Shown: positions 9,050 through 18,903, counted from the first letter of the stretch. The stretch is 64,000 nucleotides of DNA from Gammaproteobacteria bacterium CG_4_10_14_0_2_um_filter_38_22 (GCA_002793195.1 PFPT01000049.1:1-64000); one strand, 5' to 3'. Notes: a model not told the origin generated them from the letters alone. Numbers and translations: made by a program.

Positions 9050-9952
9050 TCAGCTTGATGATAGGGTTTGATACCACTGAAGCAACGCTTCTGAAAACTG
9101 ATCAGGCACGGACTCCTGCGCCAAATGCAGCGCATCATCCAATGCAGCTAACTGAATATGAGGCAAATGATCACGCGACCAGCGCACAGTTTCCATCGGC
9201 GTCATAAAACCCGGGATCGCATACAACATTAATTTAGGTATTTTTGTTTTTTGCAACCAATCTGAATAAGATTGCATTAATTGCACCACGTCTGCAGGTC
9301 CTTTTCCCAACGGCAAGTCATTTAAGTATTGCCACAAGGGTTTTCGACTTTCAGGTGTTAAAAAAGGCGTGCGATAATGCGTCATTACTTCTGGACTTAA
9401 TCCTTGTATTGCACTGCGTGGTAATAATTTCTCAATAAAATAGTTTTGCTTAATAATCGCGCGATAACTAGCACCAGGACGACTCAATAAAGTCGCAAAC
9501 TGCTGCACTGGCAAAGACAATTGACTCCAGTCAGTTACCGGTTGCACATGCGATTCATAAAAAGCAATCGCTTTGATATTTTTTTCATGTCGACGTGCGT
9601 AATCAAAACCCGCAACCGACCCCCATCCATGCAAAACCAAAGTAATATTTTTTAATTTTAATGCATCAATGAATTCATCGAGATAAGCAATATGATCAAA
9701 GATACGATAGGCGATATCTGGTTTATCGGATTGACCCATACCAATTAAATCAGGTGCAATGCAACGAGCCTGAGCGGACAAGGCAGGAATAATATGACGC
9801 CATAAATAAGCGTTAGTAGGAATGCCATGCAAAAATAAAATGGGGTCACCTGAACCCAGATCATAATAATGCATGTTTGATCCTTTAACGGATACAAAAT
9901 GCGATTCAGCAGCATAATCAATGGCTGATGCTTTTTTCCCCTGCGCGATCAT
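9050..9952 (-). CDS. haloalkane-dehalogenase-like alpha/beta hydrolase lacking the nucleophile
   Basis: A 300-residue alpha/beta-hydrolase most like haloalkane dehalogenases (HGxPTxxYLWR, APDLIGMGQSDKP, FDHIAYLDEFIDAL). In those enzymes the nucleophile is the Asp of the HDWGS elbow; here residues 108-112 read HGWGS, with Gly109 encoded by GGA. The halide-binding Asn of HGNPT is Ile44. The Glu of YESHVQP and the His of ALHLAQES that complete the usual site are kept. A normal dehalogenase reaction is therefore unlikely; another chemistry or a non-catalytic role is possible. There is no signal peptide. It sits between the glutamate dehydrogenase gene (36-base gap) and the MNIO genes on the same strand. 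Confidence 0.85.
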   Translation of the reverse strand: MIAQGKKASAIDYAAESHFVSVKGSNMHYYDLGSGDPILFLHGIPTNAYLWRHIIPALSAQARCIAPDLIGMGQSDKPDIAYRIFDHIAYLDEFIDALKLKNITLVLHGWGSVAGFDYARRHEKNIKAIAFYESHVQPVTDWSQLSLPVQQFATLLSRPGASYRAIIKQNYFIEKLLPRSAIQGLSPEVMTHYRTPFLTPESRKPLWQYLNDLPLGKGPADVVQLMQSYSDWLQKTKIPKLMLYAIPGFMTPMETVRWSRDHLPHIQLAALDDALHLAQESVPDQFSEALLQWYQTLSSS

Positions 9953-9988
9953 TCGTTCCCTCTCACCACTTTCTGCATAATGCTGCAG

Positions 9989-12900
9989 TTAGCTTCTTGC
10001 TGATTCTGCTAAATCAAATAATTCACGTATGCCGAGTAAAATAATTGAAAAGTCAGAAACGTCTTCGCTACGTAAATCTTCCAACACACGACCCCAACGT
10101 GCCACTGATTTTGCGTGCTGCTCTAACCACGCATTCACCTTTGTCGTCGTGCTCTTTGCAGCCACTGTGAACCCAATCACGCTCATTGTCAACTCACGCT
10201 GAATCCAATCTAAGTCGCTCTTAAAAGCCGCTTTTGCTAACACAGACCAACGATGTGTCACTGGATGATCATTAATTTTATCTCTGAACCAATGCAAATC
10301 CAAACGATCCACTAAGGCAAAATAAATTTGCGCAACATGATAAACATCAGTTGATTGTTTTGTTGCCGCTTGCACAATATTCAATGCATGATACATCGAA
10401 CGCACAGCGGCAATGCGAGAAGCCATTTCTTCCGGCACTTTTGCAGCAATCAGCTGATCACGACGCATGTCCACATCTTCTTTGTCACTGCCCAACAACA
10501 ATCTAGGTAAACGCTTAATCAACAATTTAATTTGCGGTTCAAAATGTGCAATCATCGTTGTAATATGCATTGGTTCTCGCCAATTACGTAACAACCAACG
10601 TGTTGCACGACGCACTAAGCGCGTGATTTCATCACTCATCTGACATTGCAATGCCATATCAACAGCATAATCCAACCCTTCAATATCAGCATACAATGGC
10701 GCAATATTAAAAATATGCGAAGCAACGAGAAAAGCACGCATAATAGAAGCAACATCAGCACCTGTTTCATCTTTCATCCGATGCACAAACACAATGCCCA
10801 TATGCGAAACCAAATGATTACTCAATTGTGTTGCTAAAATTTCATCACGCAAACGATGCTTGAAAATAAATTGGCTGTATTTTTTGCAAAGCACGGTGGG
10901 AAATGCATTTTTAATAAAATGTTCCAACGATGGATCTTGCAACAAATCAGAATGCAAAATTTGTTCTTTCAAAATAATTTTACTGTATGACAACAGGACT
11001 GAAACCTCAGGTCGTGTTAACCCTTGTTGATTAGCGCGACGCTCTAATAAGGCCTTGCGATCCGGTAAAAACTCCAACTGACGATTAATTTTTCCTGCTG
11101 CTTCTTGCACATCCAAATAACGAATATACAAACCCATATTACGTGAGGATAACAACGATAAAAAACTCACCGCTTCATTTTGATGATAATTATTTTGCAA
11201 CACCAAACTCGCCACTTCATCACCCATTGATGCGAGCAATTGATTACGTTGCTTGAGTGTTAAATCACCTGTTTCCATAATGGTGTTTAACAAAATCTTG
11301 ATATTGACTTCATGATCAGAACAATCCACACCAGCAGAGTTATCGATAAAGTCTGTATTCATTAATCCACCCAGCAAGGTATATTCAATACGGCCTAACT
11401 GTGTGAAACCCAAATTACCACCTTCAACCGCAACGCGCGCGCGTAATTCAGCGCCATTAATACGCACAGCATCATTCGTGCGATCTCCGACCTCATCATG
11501 CGATTCTTCTGCTGCCTTAACATAAGTACCAATACCGCCATTCCACATTAAATCAACCGGTGCTTTTAAAATGGCACGAATTAAATCATTGGGTGCGAGG
11601 CGATCTTCTGTGATTTCCAGCATGGCTTTTATTTCAGGTGTCATCACAATAAATTTCGCTGAGCGCGAATAAACACCGCCCCCTTGCGAAATCAAATCAG
11701 CACGATAATCTGCCCAAGTCGATCTTGGTAACGCAAAAATACGTTGACGTTCTTCAAAGCTCATTTGTGGGTTTGGATTCGGATCCAAAAAAATGTGCAT
11801 GTGATTAAATGCAGCTACTAATTTCAAGTGGGATGATAACAACACACCATTGCCAAACACATCACCACTTAAATCACCAATCCCTACTACTGTAATTTCT
11901 GTGTTATCTACATCAACGCCTAAACTTTGAAAATGCCTTTCAGCAGATACCCACGCACCGCGCGCCGTAATACCTAATTTTTTATGGTCATAACCAGTCG
12001 ATCCACCCGAAGCAAAAGCATCACCCAACCAAAATCCATGATCAATCGCAATTTGATTAGCAATATCTGAAAAAGTGGCCGTTCCTTTGTCAGCAGCAAC
12101 CACCAAATATGGATCAGCATCGTCATAACAAATCGTATTTTGTGGTGCAACAATACCCGCACCAACACGATTATCTGTCACATCCAATAAGCCGCAAATA
12201 AATCCCTTGTAACAAGCAATCGCTTCTTGCAAAAGCGCTTCACGCGTTCCATCAATCGGCAAATTTTTTGGAACAAATCCGCCTTTCGCACCGGACGGCA
12301 CAATCACTGCATTTTTTACTTGCTGCGCTTTCATCAAACCCAACACTTCCGTACGGAAATCTTCTCGACGATCTGACCAACGCAATCCACCACGCGCCAC
12401 TTTAGATGAGCGCAAATGCACCCCCTCAAACCGAGGCGAATAAACAAAAATTTCATATTTCGGTAACGGCAAAGGCAGCTCTGGAATTTTTTCAGGCGAT
12501 AATTTAAATGACAACTGTGGTCTTGGCGCACCTGATTCATCATGCTGATAAAAGTTCGTACGCAACGTTGCTCGAACCATGGATAACACGCGTCTAAAAA
12601 TACGATCTTCATCAAGCAATTGCACTTCTTCAATTTGCGCTTGAATCATCGCCTCAATTTGTTCGCTATTTTCCAAAGCTGTTTTTCGTTCGTTTTTTGG
12701 ATCAAATAATGAATGGAACAGTTGCACAAATAATTTGGCGATCGCAGGATATTTCAAGAAAGTTTCTGAAATGTAATGCGGCGTATACGTAAATCGAGCT
12801 TGTCGCAAATATTTAATATAAGCACGCAATATTGCGATTTCTCGCCAACTTAATTGTGCCTCAATGACCAAACCATTTAATAAATCACTTTCAGCCTCAC

Positions 12901-14851
12901 CTAACCAAATATGCTCAAACGCATCTTGAAAAATAAAATGGATCGATTCTAATGGAACGTGCATGGTTTTGGAAAAACGCATACTAAAATCATTAATCCA
13001 TAATTGTTGGCCATCTTTAAAAGTAACCTGATACGCTTGCTCATCAATAATGCGCAATCCCATGTTTTCTAAAATAGGTAAAGCATCGGATAAAGGCACT
13101 GTTTGAGCATAACGAAATAACTTAAATTTGATTTCTTGCTCAGAAAAACAAATAGGACGATACAAATTCATCCCTAATTTGTCAGCTGATGACAATGATT
13201 CAATATGCTCTGCATCTGCAACAGCATGCATGGGTGAAAATGCTTCGCGATATCCCGCAGAAAAAGCGTCGCGATACCGATTGAAAATATGATTCCCTTG
13301 TTCTTCACCAAAATAATCTTGTGCAGATTCTCTAAACCCATCTTGCCATGATTTACCAACCTCAATTAATCGTGACTCTAATTGTTCTGCATCATAGCGC
13401 AATGATTTTTTTGAGTTAACGCGGACAATATAATGGATTCGCGTTAACACTGGTGTATAAAAATAGGTTGAATACGTTACTTCTGTGCCATGAAAAGTTT
13501 CCATCAACACATCTTGCACGCGCGCAATCAATTGTGAATTAAAATTTTCGCGTGGCACATATACTAGGCAAGAAACATAGCGGTTGTAAGCATCTTCACG
13601 AATAAATAAACTTAACTTGCGACGATCTTGCAAATTTAAAATGCGTGTGGAAATGTGATGCAACTCATCAACCGATGCCTGAAATAAATCATCACGCGGA
13701 AAAGTTTCCAAAATATGCATTAAATCCTTACCTGCATGACTTTTGGGTGGCAATCCTGATAATTTTAAAATAGAAACCACTTTGTGACGTAAAAAAGGAA
13801 TTTGTTTGGGATGACTACTATAAGCAGTTGAAGTATACAAACCAATAATGCGACGCTCGCCGATTAATTTTCCACTTTGGTCAAATCGTTTAATGCCAAT
13901 ATAATCGGTATAAACCTGTCGATGCACACTTGAAATCGTATTGGTTTTAGAAATCACGAGTAATTCTTTTGTCGACAACATTTGTTCACGCGCGGAATCC
14001 GGTAAATCAGAAAATAAACGAGACACCTTGCTGTGCGTTTCATTACGCAACACACCTAAACCAGAACCTTGCACCAAGCGCAACGCCATGGCATTACCCG
14101 TGCCCACTACTTCATAATCTCGCACACCTAACAATGTGAACTGACCATCTAATAACCATTGCAAAAATGAAACAGATTCTTTGATTTCTTCCGCAGGTAA
14201 TGAAGGATTCTTTGCAGACAGTTCTTGAATGGATTCTGTTACACGTGCTTGCATGGGCTCCCAATCTTCAACAACAGTACGCACATCCCATAACACACGA
14301 TTGAGATTTTCTTCGATCGACAACAAAACAGCGGGGTCAGTTTGTTTATCAATTTCCATATAAACAGGGGATTCAATCCTATCGCAAGATTGCAAATGAT
14401 CAGCATCATAAGCATCGATACCCGTTACCAATCCTTTTTTATCACGACAAATTTGCATGCCGCCCATGTAAATCATCAAGTATGCGGTAAACCCCAATCG
14501 ATTGATTTCCATGCGCGTAGAATCGACGATAAAAGGCATGTCTTTCATAATCAACTGAACTACTGTGTGCGTGGAATGCCAGCCATCTGTTTCAATATCA
14601 GGATTGAAAACACGAATACGAACGCCGTCTTGTTTTCGCTCTTGGCACACTAAAATCCAATGCGAATGCGCTATAGCAAACAACTCAGTAATATGCCGGT
14701 TTTTTAAATCACTCATTGAGGTATGCGAATAAAACAAAGTAACAAATCGGGAGAAAAGTGCCTGTTGTTTTTTATCGTGTATTTGCGTTTTTGCGTATTC
14801 CACCACTTTGTTAATCAGTGATTGGATTGAGAGGTGATTTGCAGCACTCAT
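9989..14851 (-). CDS. gdhB: NAD-specific glutamate dehydrogenase, large (L-GDH) type
   Basis: A 1620-residue cytosolic enzyme of the large NAD-glutamate dehydrogenase class (Bac_GDH family, about 1600-1650 residues), which deaminates glutamate to 2-oxoglutarate. The N-terminal half holds the ACT-like regulatory domains; the catalytic core near residues 780-1100 shows the glutamate dehydrogenase signature (RGGLRWSDRREDFRTEVLG, then VIVPSGAKGGFV with the conserved lysine) and a Rossmann part (VVGIGDLSGDVFGNG). Length is full and no frameshift is seen. It heads the leftward series containing the hydrolase and MNIO genes and is divergent from a two-component system across 160 bases. In intracellular gammaproteobacteria that feed on amino acids this enzyme supplies carbon to the TCA cycle. 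Confidence 0.97.
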   Translation of the reverse strand: MSAANHLSIQSLINKVVEYAKTQIHDKKQQALFSRFVTLFYSHTSMSDLKNRHITELFAIAHSHWILVCQERKQDGVRIRVFNPDIETDGWHSTHTVVQLIMKDMPFIVDSTRMEINRLGFTAYLMIYMGGMQICRDKKGLVTGIDAYDADHLQSCDRIESPVYMEIDKQTDPAVLLSIEENLNRVLWDVRTVVEDWEPMQARVTESIQELSAKNPSLPAEEIKESVSFLQWLLDGQFTLLGVRDYEVVGTGNAMALRLVQGSGLGVLRNETHSKVSRLFSDLPDSAREQMLSTKELLVISKTNTISSVHRQVYTDYIGIKRFDQSGKLIGERRIIGLYTSTAYSSHPKQIPFLRHKVVSILKLSGLPPKSHAGKDLMHILETFPRDDLFQASVDELHHISTRILNLQDRRKLSLFIREDAYNRYVSCLVYVPRENFNSQLIARVQDVLMETFHGTEVTYSTYFYTPVLTRIHYIVRVNSKKSLRYDAEQLESRLIEVGKSWQDGFRESAQDYFGEEQGNHIFNRYRDAFSAGYREAFSPMHAVADAEHIESLSSADKLGMNLYRPICFSEQEIKFKLFRYAQTVPLSDALPILENMGLRIIDEQAYQVTFKDGQQLWINDFSMRFSKTMHVPLESIHFIFQDAFEHIWLGEAESDLLNGLVIEAQLSWREIAILRAYIKYLRQARFTYTPHYISETFLKYPAIAKLFVQLFHSLFDPKNERKTALENSEQIEAMIQAQIEEVQLLDEDRIFRRVLSMVRATLRTNFYQHDESGAPRPQLSFKLSPEKIPELPLPLPKYEIFVYSPRFEGVHLRSSKVARGGLRWSDRREDFRTEVLGLMKAQQVKNAVIVPSGAKGGFVPKNLPIDGTREALLQEAIACYKGFICGLLDVTDNRVGAGIVAPQNTICYDDADPYLVVAADKGTATFSDIANQIAIDHGFWLGDAFASGGSTGYDHKKLGITARGAWVSAERHFQSLGVDVDNTEITVVGIGDLSGDVFGNGVLLSSHLKLVAAFNHMHIFLDPNPNPQMSFEERQRIFALPRSTWADYRADLISQGGGVYSRSAKFIVMTPEIKAMLEITEDRLAPNDLIRAILKAPVDLMWNGGIGTYVKAAEESHDEVGDRTNDAVRINGAELRARVAVEGGNLGFTQLGRIEYTLLGGLMNTDFIDNSAGVDCSDHEVNIKILLNTIMETGDLTLKQRNQLLASMGDEVASLVLQNNYHQNEAVSFLSLLSSRNMGLYIRYLDVQEAAGKINRQLEFLPDRKALLERRANQQGLTRPEVSVLLSYSKIILKEQILHSDLLQDPSLEHFIKNAFPTVLCKKYSQFIFKHRLRDEILATQLSNHLVSHMGIVFVHRMKDETGADVASIMRAFLVASHIFNIAPLYADIEGLDYAVDMALQCQMSDEITRLVRRATRWLLRNWREPMHITTMIAHFEPQIKLLIKRLPRLLLGSDKEDVDMRRDQLIAAKVPEEMASRIAAVRSMYHALNIVQAATKQSTDVYHVAQIYFALVDRLDLHWFRDKINDHPVTHRWSVLAKAAFKSDLDWIQRELTMSVIGFTVAAKSTTTKVNAWLEQHAKSVARWGRVLEDLRSEDVSDFSIILLGIRELFDLAESARS

Positions 14852-15011
14852 GGCGCACCTTTAGTGTGAAAAGATAGTTTTAGTAATCACCTCATCCTGA
14901 AGTCATTTTTAAGAGAAATCTTATCATGAGCGCTTCAAACGCTCAAACACTATCTCTTAGCTCATACTTTACGTATCATAAGGCTTAAATACAGAAACAA
15001 GGGGCTAGATT
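14852..15011. promoter_or_regulatory. divergent control region with inverted repeat
   Basis: This 160-base spacer separates the leftward glutamate dehydrogenase gene from the rightward response regulator, so it must carry both promoters. An inverted repeat TGAGCG-N7-CGCTCA at 14927-14945 lies near its middle and could be an operator or a small hairpin. AAGGGG about 9 bases before the regulator ATG is the ribosome site. No promoter hexamer pair stands out with confidence. Confidence 0.4.
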
Positions 15012-15692
15012 ATGCGTGTGCTACTGGTTGAAGACGATGAGTTACTCGGCGATGGGATTTACTCCGGCTTAAAACATTATGGACATACGGTAGACTGGGT
15101 TAAAGACGGGAAATCAGCCTATGAAGCCCTTTCTCGAAAACAAGAAAGCTTTGATGTAGTCGTGCTAGATCTGGGACTGCCGAAAATGTCTGGGTTGGAC
15201 ATTCTCAAACGCATTCGCGAAAAAAATATTCCTGTTCCCGTACTCATTCTCACCGCCAAAGATACCGTTGAGTCACGCGTACAAGGCTTAGATGCTGGCG
15301 CAGATGACTATCTACTAAAACCATTCGACTTAGATGAACTCTGTGCTCGTATGCGCGCGTTACAACGTCGATCAAAATCACGGGCGCAGCCTGTGCTTAT
15401 TCATGGTGATATCACTATTGATCCGGCAGCTCATATCGTTACATTAAATGGAGAGTCTATTCCATTATCACGACGCGAATTTACTTTATTACAAAAATTA
15501 TTGGAAAATGCGGGGCGCGTCATTTCTCGTGACCAACTCAATCAAACACTCTATGGTTGGGGTGAAAATATTGATAGTAATGCATTAGAAGTTCATATTC
15601 ATAACTTACGCAAACGATTTGGATCAAAACTCATTCGCACTATTCGAGGCGTTGGCTACATGGTCAAAGCAACTGAAGAAGAAAAATTCTAA
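15012..15692 (+). CDS. OmpR-family response regulator (QseB/PmrA-like)
   Basis: A 226-residue two-domain transcription regulator. The receiver has the acidic pair Asp8/Asp9, phosphoacceptor Asp53 in VVLDLGLP, Thr81 and Lys103. The C-terminal winged-helix domain (about 125-220) contains the SRREFTLLQKLLENAGRVISR and HIHNLRKRFG motifs typical of OmpR/PhoB regulators. The closest named types by look are QseB and PmrA, which control envelope and lipid A genes. The cognate kinase gene follows 12 bases later. Target genes are not known; the divergent position next to the glutamate dehydrogenase operon makes that operon a candidate. Confidence 0.93.
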   Translation: MRVLLVEDDELLGDGIYSGLKHYGHTVDWVKDGKSAYEALSRKQESFDVVVLDLGLPKMSGLDILKRIREKNIPVPVLILTAKDTVESRVQGLDAGADDYLLKPFDLDELCARMRALQRRSKSRAQPVLIHGDITIDPAAHIVTLNGESIPLSRREFTLLQKLLENAGRVISRDQLNQTLYGWGENIDSNALEVHIHNLRKRFGSKLIRTIRGVGYMVKATEEEKF

Positions 15693-15704
15693 GTAGGCTG
15701 TTTT

Positions 15705-17108
15705 ATGGCACCTTCTATTCGCACCTATTTATTAATCAATCTGCTTTTGAGCGTAACATTAATCACATCGCTTGCGATCATTGGTAATTTATTTTTAGCG
15801 CATCAAGATATTCAATTACAACTGGATGCAGAACTGATTCGAACAACTTTACGCATGGAAGCCATTTTTTCTGGACCCATAAACACAAAAGAATTGGCAC
15901 TCATCCAAAAACATCTGGAAAATGAAAACACTTATCTAAAAGAACTCAAATCTATCCCTAATTTAAAATCAGACGCCATTCAACAAGCTTCAAAAAATTT
16001 AGAATTTCAAATTTGGGACAAAAAAGGAAAATTAATTTTACACTCTAAAAATGCATTAAAAACGCCATTTTCAAGTGGAACGGAAGGGTTGTCTACTTTG
16101 TGGTTGCAGGGTCATACCTGGCGCGTCAGCACTGGTTACAATCATGACAATCATCTTACCATCATGCTGGCAGAACGCGCTAATTTTCGACAAGAGTTAG
16201 AAGATCGCTTAACACAAGATTCTATCGTGGTGATGTTAGTTACTTACCCCTTCTTGGGATTTTTAATTTGGGTCATTGTCGGACGTGGTTTAGACAGTTT
16301 GCGTCGTGTTGCCAAAGAAGTGCATCAACGCGCACCCACTTATCTAGAAGCCGTCGACCTTGAATCTGTGCCCACGGAAATTGAACCCTTAGTAAGCGAG
16401 TTAAATAGTTTATTTCACAGATTAGAAGCGGCTTTTGAACGTGAAAAACGGTTTACCGCTGACGCAGCACATGAATTAAAAACACCGCTAGCTGCATTAA
16501 GCACGCAAACGCAAGTCGCTTTACGTGCAAAAACAGACGAAGAAAAAAAAGAAGCACTGCTCAAAGTCTTGTTTGGTGTAAAACGCAGCACACACGTTGT
16601 ACAGCAACTTTTAACGCTCAGTCGCATGGAACCCGAAGCCGGTTTAACCGATACCACTTCAGTGAATTTATCAAAACAAGCCATTGAAGTAATTAGCATG
16701 TTGGCACCAGCTGCCATCGAAAAAAATATTGAGTTGGAATTATTGTCACCGGACTGCACTGCTCTTATCAAAGGCAATATCACAGCCATTGACATTTTAA
16801 TCCGCAACTTAGTAGATAATGCGATTCGTTACTCACCACCAGATAGTTTTGTTACCATCGACATACGTGAAGATGCCAAACACGTTACCCTCATCGTTAG
16901 CGACAATGGTGTTGGCATTCCAGAGAAATTACGCAAGCGTGTTTTCGAACGTTTTTTCCGCGTAGTGGGCAATCAAGCGCTGGGTAGCGGACTGGGTTTG
17001 AGCATCGTACAACAAATTGCCAAACTCCATCACGCAGAAATTCAACTACACACACCCGAATCCGGACGAGGCGCTGAATTCCGTGTTATTTTTCCAAGAG
17101 AAAAATAA
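15705..17108 (+). CDS. sensor histidine kinase (QseC/PmrB-like)
   Basis: A 467-residue inner-membrane kinase pairing with the preceding regulator. Helix 1 covers residues 8-31 and helix 2 about 173-193, enclosing a periplasmic sensor region of about 140 residues. A HAMP-like linker leads to the H-box AADAAHELKTPLAAL variant with phosphoacceptor His256, and the ATP-binding domain has the N box (LVDNAIRYSP), the G1 box (VSDNGVGIP) and the G2 box (GSGLGLSIV). All catalytic boxes are intact. The sensor region has no recognisable ligand motif, so the signal is unknown. Confidence 0.94.
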   Translation: MAPSIRTYLLINLLLSVTLITSLAIIGNLFLAHQDIQLQLDAELIRTTLRMEAIFSGPINTKELALIQKHLENENTYLKELKSIPNLKSDAIQQASKNLEFQIWDKKGKLILHSKNALKTPFSSGTEGLSTLWLQGHTWRVSTGYNHDNHLTIMLAERANFRQELEDRLTQDSIVVMLVTYPFLGFLIWVIVGRGLDSLRRVAKEVHQRAPTYLEAVDLESVPTEIEPLVSELNSLFHRLEAAFEREKRFTADAAHELKTPLAALSTQTQVALRAKTDEEKKEALLKVLFGVKRSTHVVQQLLTLSRMEPEAGLTDTTSVNLSKQAIEVISMLAPAAIEKNIELELLSPDCTALIKGNITAIDILIRNLVDNAIRYSPPDSFVTIDIREDAKHVTLIVSDNGVGIPEKLRKRVFERFFRVVGNQALGSGLGLSIVQQIAKLHHAEIQLHTPESGRGAEFRVIFPREK

Positions 17109-17160
17109 CCACTGCGCTCCGCGCTCTTCACTTTACTCGCACCAGATTAAATAGCAGCTG

Positions 17161-17853
17161 TTAGTGCATCGCATTTTCCTGGTTAACAAAGTGAACTGCC
17201 CTATCTCGAGGTTGCACCCTAGAAGCCTGCAAAAGACCATGCCGATTATTTGCAATAAAAGAAGAATTAGCGCGATTATCTGCATCATCTGACAGAAGAG
17301 ATGAAGAAGAATTAGCGCGATCACCTGTACTATCTGACAGAGGTGCCGCTGCATCATTCGCTGACGCCACAACATGGTTTCTTCGAACCGAAGGATAATC
17401 CATTGGACATTTCTCGCACAACAAATTGTATATTGCTTTTAAACAAAAAAAATCTGCTGGCCCTCCTGCCATAGTCATGGCACCAGCAAACATATAATAG
17501 AGCGTGGGATCTGGGGAAGGATCAGGATTTTCCCCGCAACAGGAGTCGCCTATGCCGCAAGAATCACCCGAGTATACGCCTGGCACGCAAATGAGGCCGA
17601 AATTAGTGCAATTCCATAATGGCATCGTCCATATTAACGGCGTTGCTATAGCAGACGCGACCGTACAAAAATACATAGCGCCTATCAAACACGCACAATT
17701 ATCTCTATCCCCACCGCTGCTGCCTTGTTCACTCCTAGCGCTCGCTGCTTGACCTAACGCTATTGCTCCCCCCACAGCAAAGGCTCCCGGAGGCCCAGCT
17801 AACATAAAACCTCCTAGTGACCCTGCTGCTACCGCTCCATAACTGTTTGGCAT
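17161..17853 (-). CDS. Gly/Cys-rich orphan membrane protein with repeat tail
   Basis: I do not recognise this 230-residue protein. The ATG at 17853 is preferred because GTGAGG lies 6 bases upstream; the alternative GTG start at 17865 is inside that ribosome site. Residues 1-40 are Gly/Ala-rich and hydrophobic (GSLGGFMLAGPPGAFAVGG). The middle has about 15 cysteines, including GDSCCGE and LLCEKCP, with two more hydrophobic stretches near 55-75 and 125-145. The last 70 residues are polar with an imperfect 15-residue repeat (GDRANSSSSLLS / DNRANSS). It is monocistronic. A membrane or secreted factor is possible; nothing supports a specific function. Confidence 0.65.
   Translation of the reverse strand: MPNSYGAVAAGSLGGFMLAGPPGAFAVGGAIALGQAASARSEQGSSGGDRDNCACLIGAMYFCTVASAIATPLIWTMPLWNCTNFGLICVPGVYSGDSCGIGDSCCGENPDPSPDPTLYYMFAGAMTMAGGPADFFCLKAIYNLLCEKCPMDYPSVRRNHVVASANDAAAPLSDSTGDRANSSSSLLSDDADNRANSSFIANNRHGLLQASRVQPRDRAVHFVNQENAMH
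17261..17344. repeat. imperfect tandem repeat inside the orphan gene, 45-base period
   Basis: Two copies of about 39 bases start at 17261 and 17306. The first 15 bases of each (gaagaattagcgcga) are identical and the shared end is atctgacag. The 45-base period keeps the frame and gives two copies of a DxRANSS motif in the disordered tail of the encoded protein. This is the pattern of in-frame slippage or recombination, so copy number may vary between strains. Confidence 0.75.
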
Positions 17854-17958
17854 AAAAAACCTCACAAACCTATTTTATATCTTGAAAAAATTTAACATGC
17901 TGCTTGCAGTCAAGTAAATACTTTTAATTTTGCTATAAATATAATCTTACGCGTTACG

Positions 17959-17999
17959 AAAAAAAACGAGCAGGCGTTTTGTGCTTTACAAAATGCCTG
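17959..17999 (-). terminator. Rho-independent terminator for the DUF4015 gene
   Basis: Read leftward, a 12-base-pair stem (CAGGCATTTTGT with ACAAAACGCCTG, one G-T wobble, 5-base loop) is followed after four bases by a run of eight T. It begins 19 bases after the stop of the leftward gene at 18018. Stem, loop and T-tract all fit an intrinsic terminator, the clearest in the window. Confidence 0.88.
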
Positions 18000-18017
18000 A
18001 CAAAAAAACCATCTCAC

Positions 18018-18881
18018 TCACCGTCTCGTCAAAACTTGAAACAATGGCTTGTAATGATTGTTTGGACTCCATACATACCAACCATTTGACCCTGCATCTT
18101 TTGCTGCTTTCATTTGCGCAGCAATATATTTTAATCTCGCATTGCCAGATAGTTTGTAGCGATAATTATATAACTCAATATAAGCATAAATACGCACATT
18201 CGAATGATTCACTAATTGTTTTTTAAGTGCTGTAATTGAATTTAAAATGGTTTCATAGGGGCGCACAGCATGATACAAAAAAGGCTCATAGTGAGATGGA
18301 TAGACCATTGGGCAAAATGCATTCACTACACTTGCTAACACACCCACATCTTGTCCAATCGTATGCGCGGGCTTATGTGCTGCAACACCAAAAATATCCA
18401 TCTGCAAAGAAACGTTATACGACTTTAATGCATTTTTAAAATAAGAGACAACACGCAAAATATCTTTTGCTTTTTCAGGGCGTGGTGGATTTTCTGCACG
18501 ATAACGAATGTAATCTAATTGAATTCCTGCTGCACCCAATCCAATCGCATATTTTGCCAATGCCAACCGTTTTGCCCAAATGGTTTTATCCATCACTTGC
18601 GCATGGGTTCCACCATGTGGAAAAATCACCACACGCGCAATATAACGAATGCCGTTTTGCGTAATGGCTTTCACATTCATTGCGTAACGTTTACTGGGCA
18701 CATTCACATCAACAATAAACGTATCGATGCCAAATTTTTTAGATTGATTAATTAAGTAAGTGAGCTTGGCTTTATTTTCAGCAGTAGATTGCGTGATATA
18801 AATACCACGACTAAAAGCATCAGCTGTATTAAAAACAAAGAGCGTCAAACATAAAATAAATAAAGCAGTTATTTTTTTCAT
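18018..18881 (-). CDS. exported DUF4015 putative glycoside hydrolase
   Basis: A 287-residue exported protein with a signal peptide ending near residue 22 (FNTADA). The body matches the DUF4015 putative glycosyl hydrolase family, a TIM barrel: SRGIYITQSTA, DTFIVDVN, AAGIQLDYIRY, QMDIFGVAA, FCPMVYPSHY and NGWYVWSPNN. The acidic residues of the IQLDYIRY and QMDIFG strands are the likely active-site positions. Substrate is not established for the family; an extracellular or periplasmic polysaccharide is assumed. It is 22 bases downstream of pyrD on the same strand and ends at a strong terminator, so it closes the methyltransferase-pyrD-DUF4015 unit. Confidence 0.87.
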   Translation of the reverse strand: MKKITALFILCLTLFVFNTADAFSRGIYITQSTAENKAKLTYLINQSKKFGIDTFIVDVNVPSKRYAMNVKAITQNGIRYIARVVIFPHGGTHAQVMDKTIWAKRLALAKYAIGLGAAGIQLDYIRYRAENPPRPEKAKDILRVVSYFKNALKSYNVSLQMDIFGVAAHKPAHTIGQDVGVLASVVNAFCPMVYPSHYEPFLYHAVRPYETILNSITALKKQLVNHSNVRIYAYIELYNYRYKLSGNARLKYIAAQMKAAKDAGSNGWYVWSPNNHYKPLFQVLTRR

Positions 18882-18903
18882 AGGACCTCACTGTTCCTTG
18901 TGA

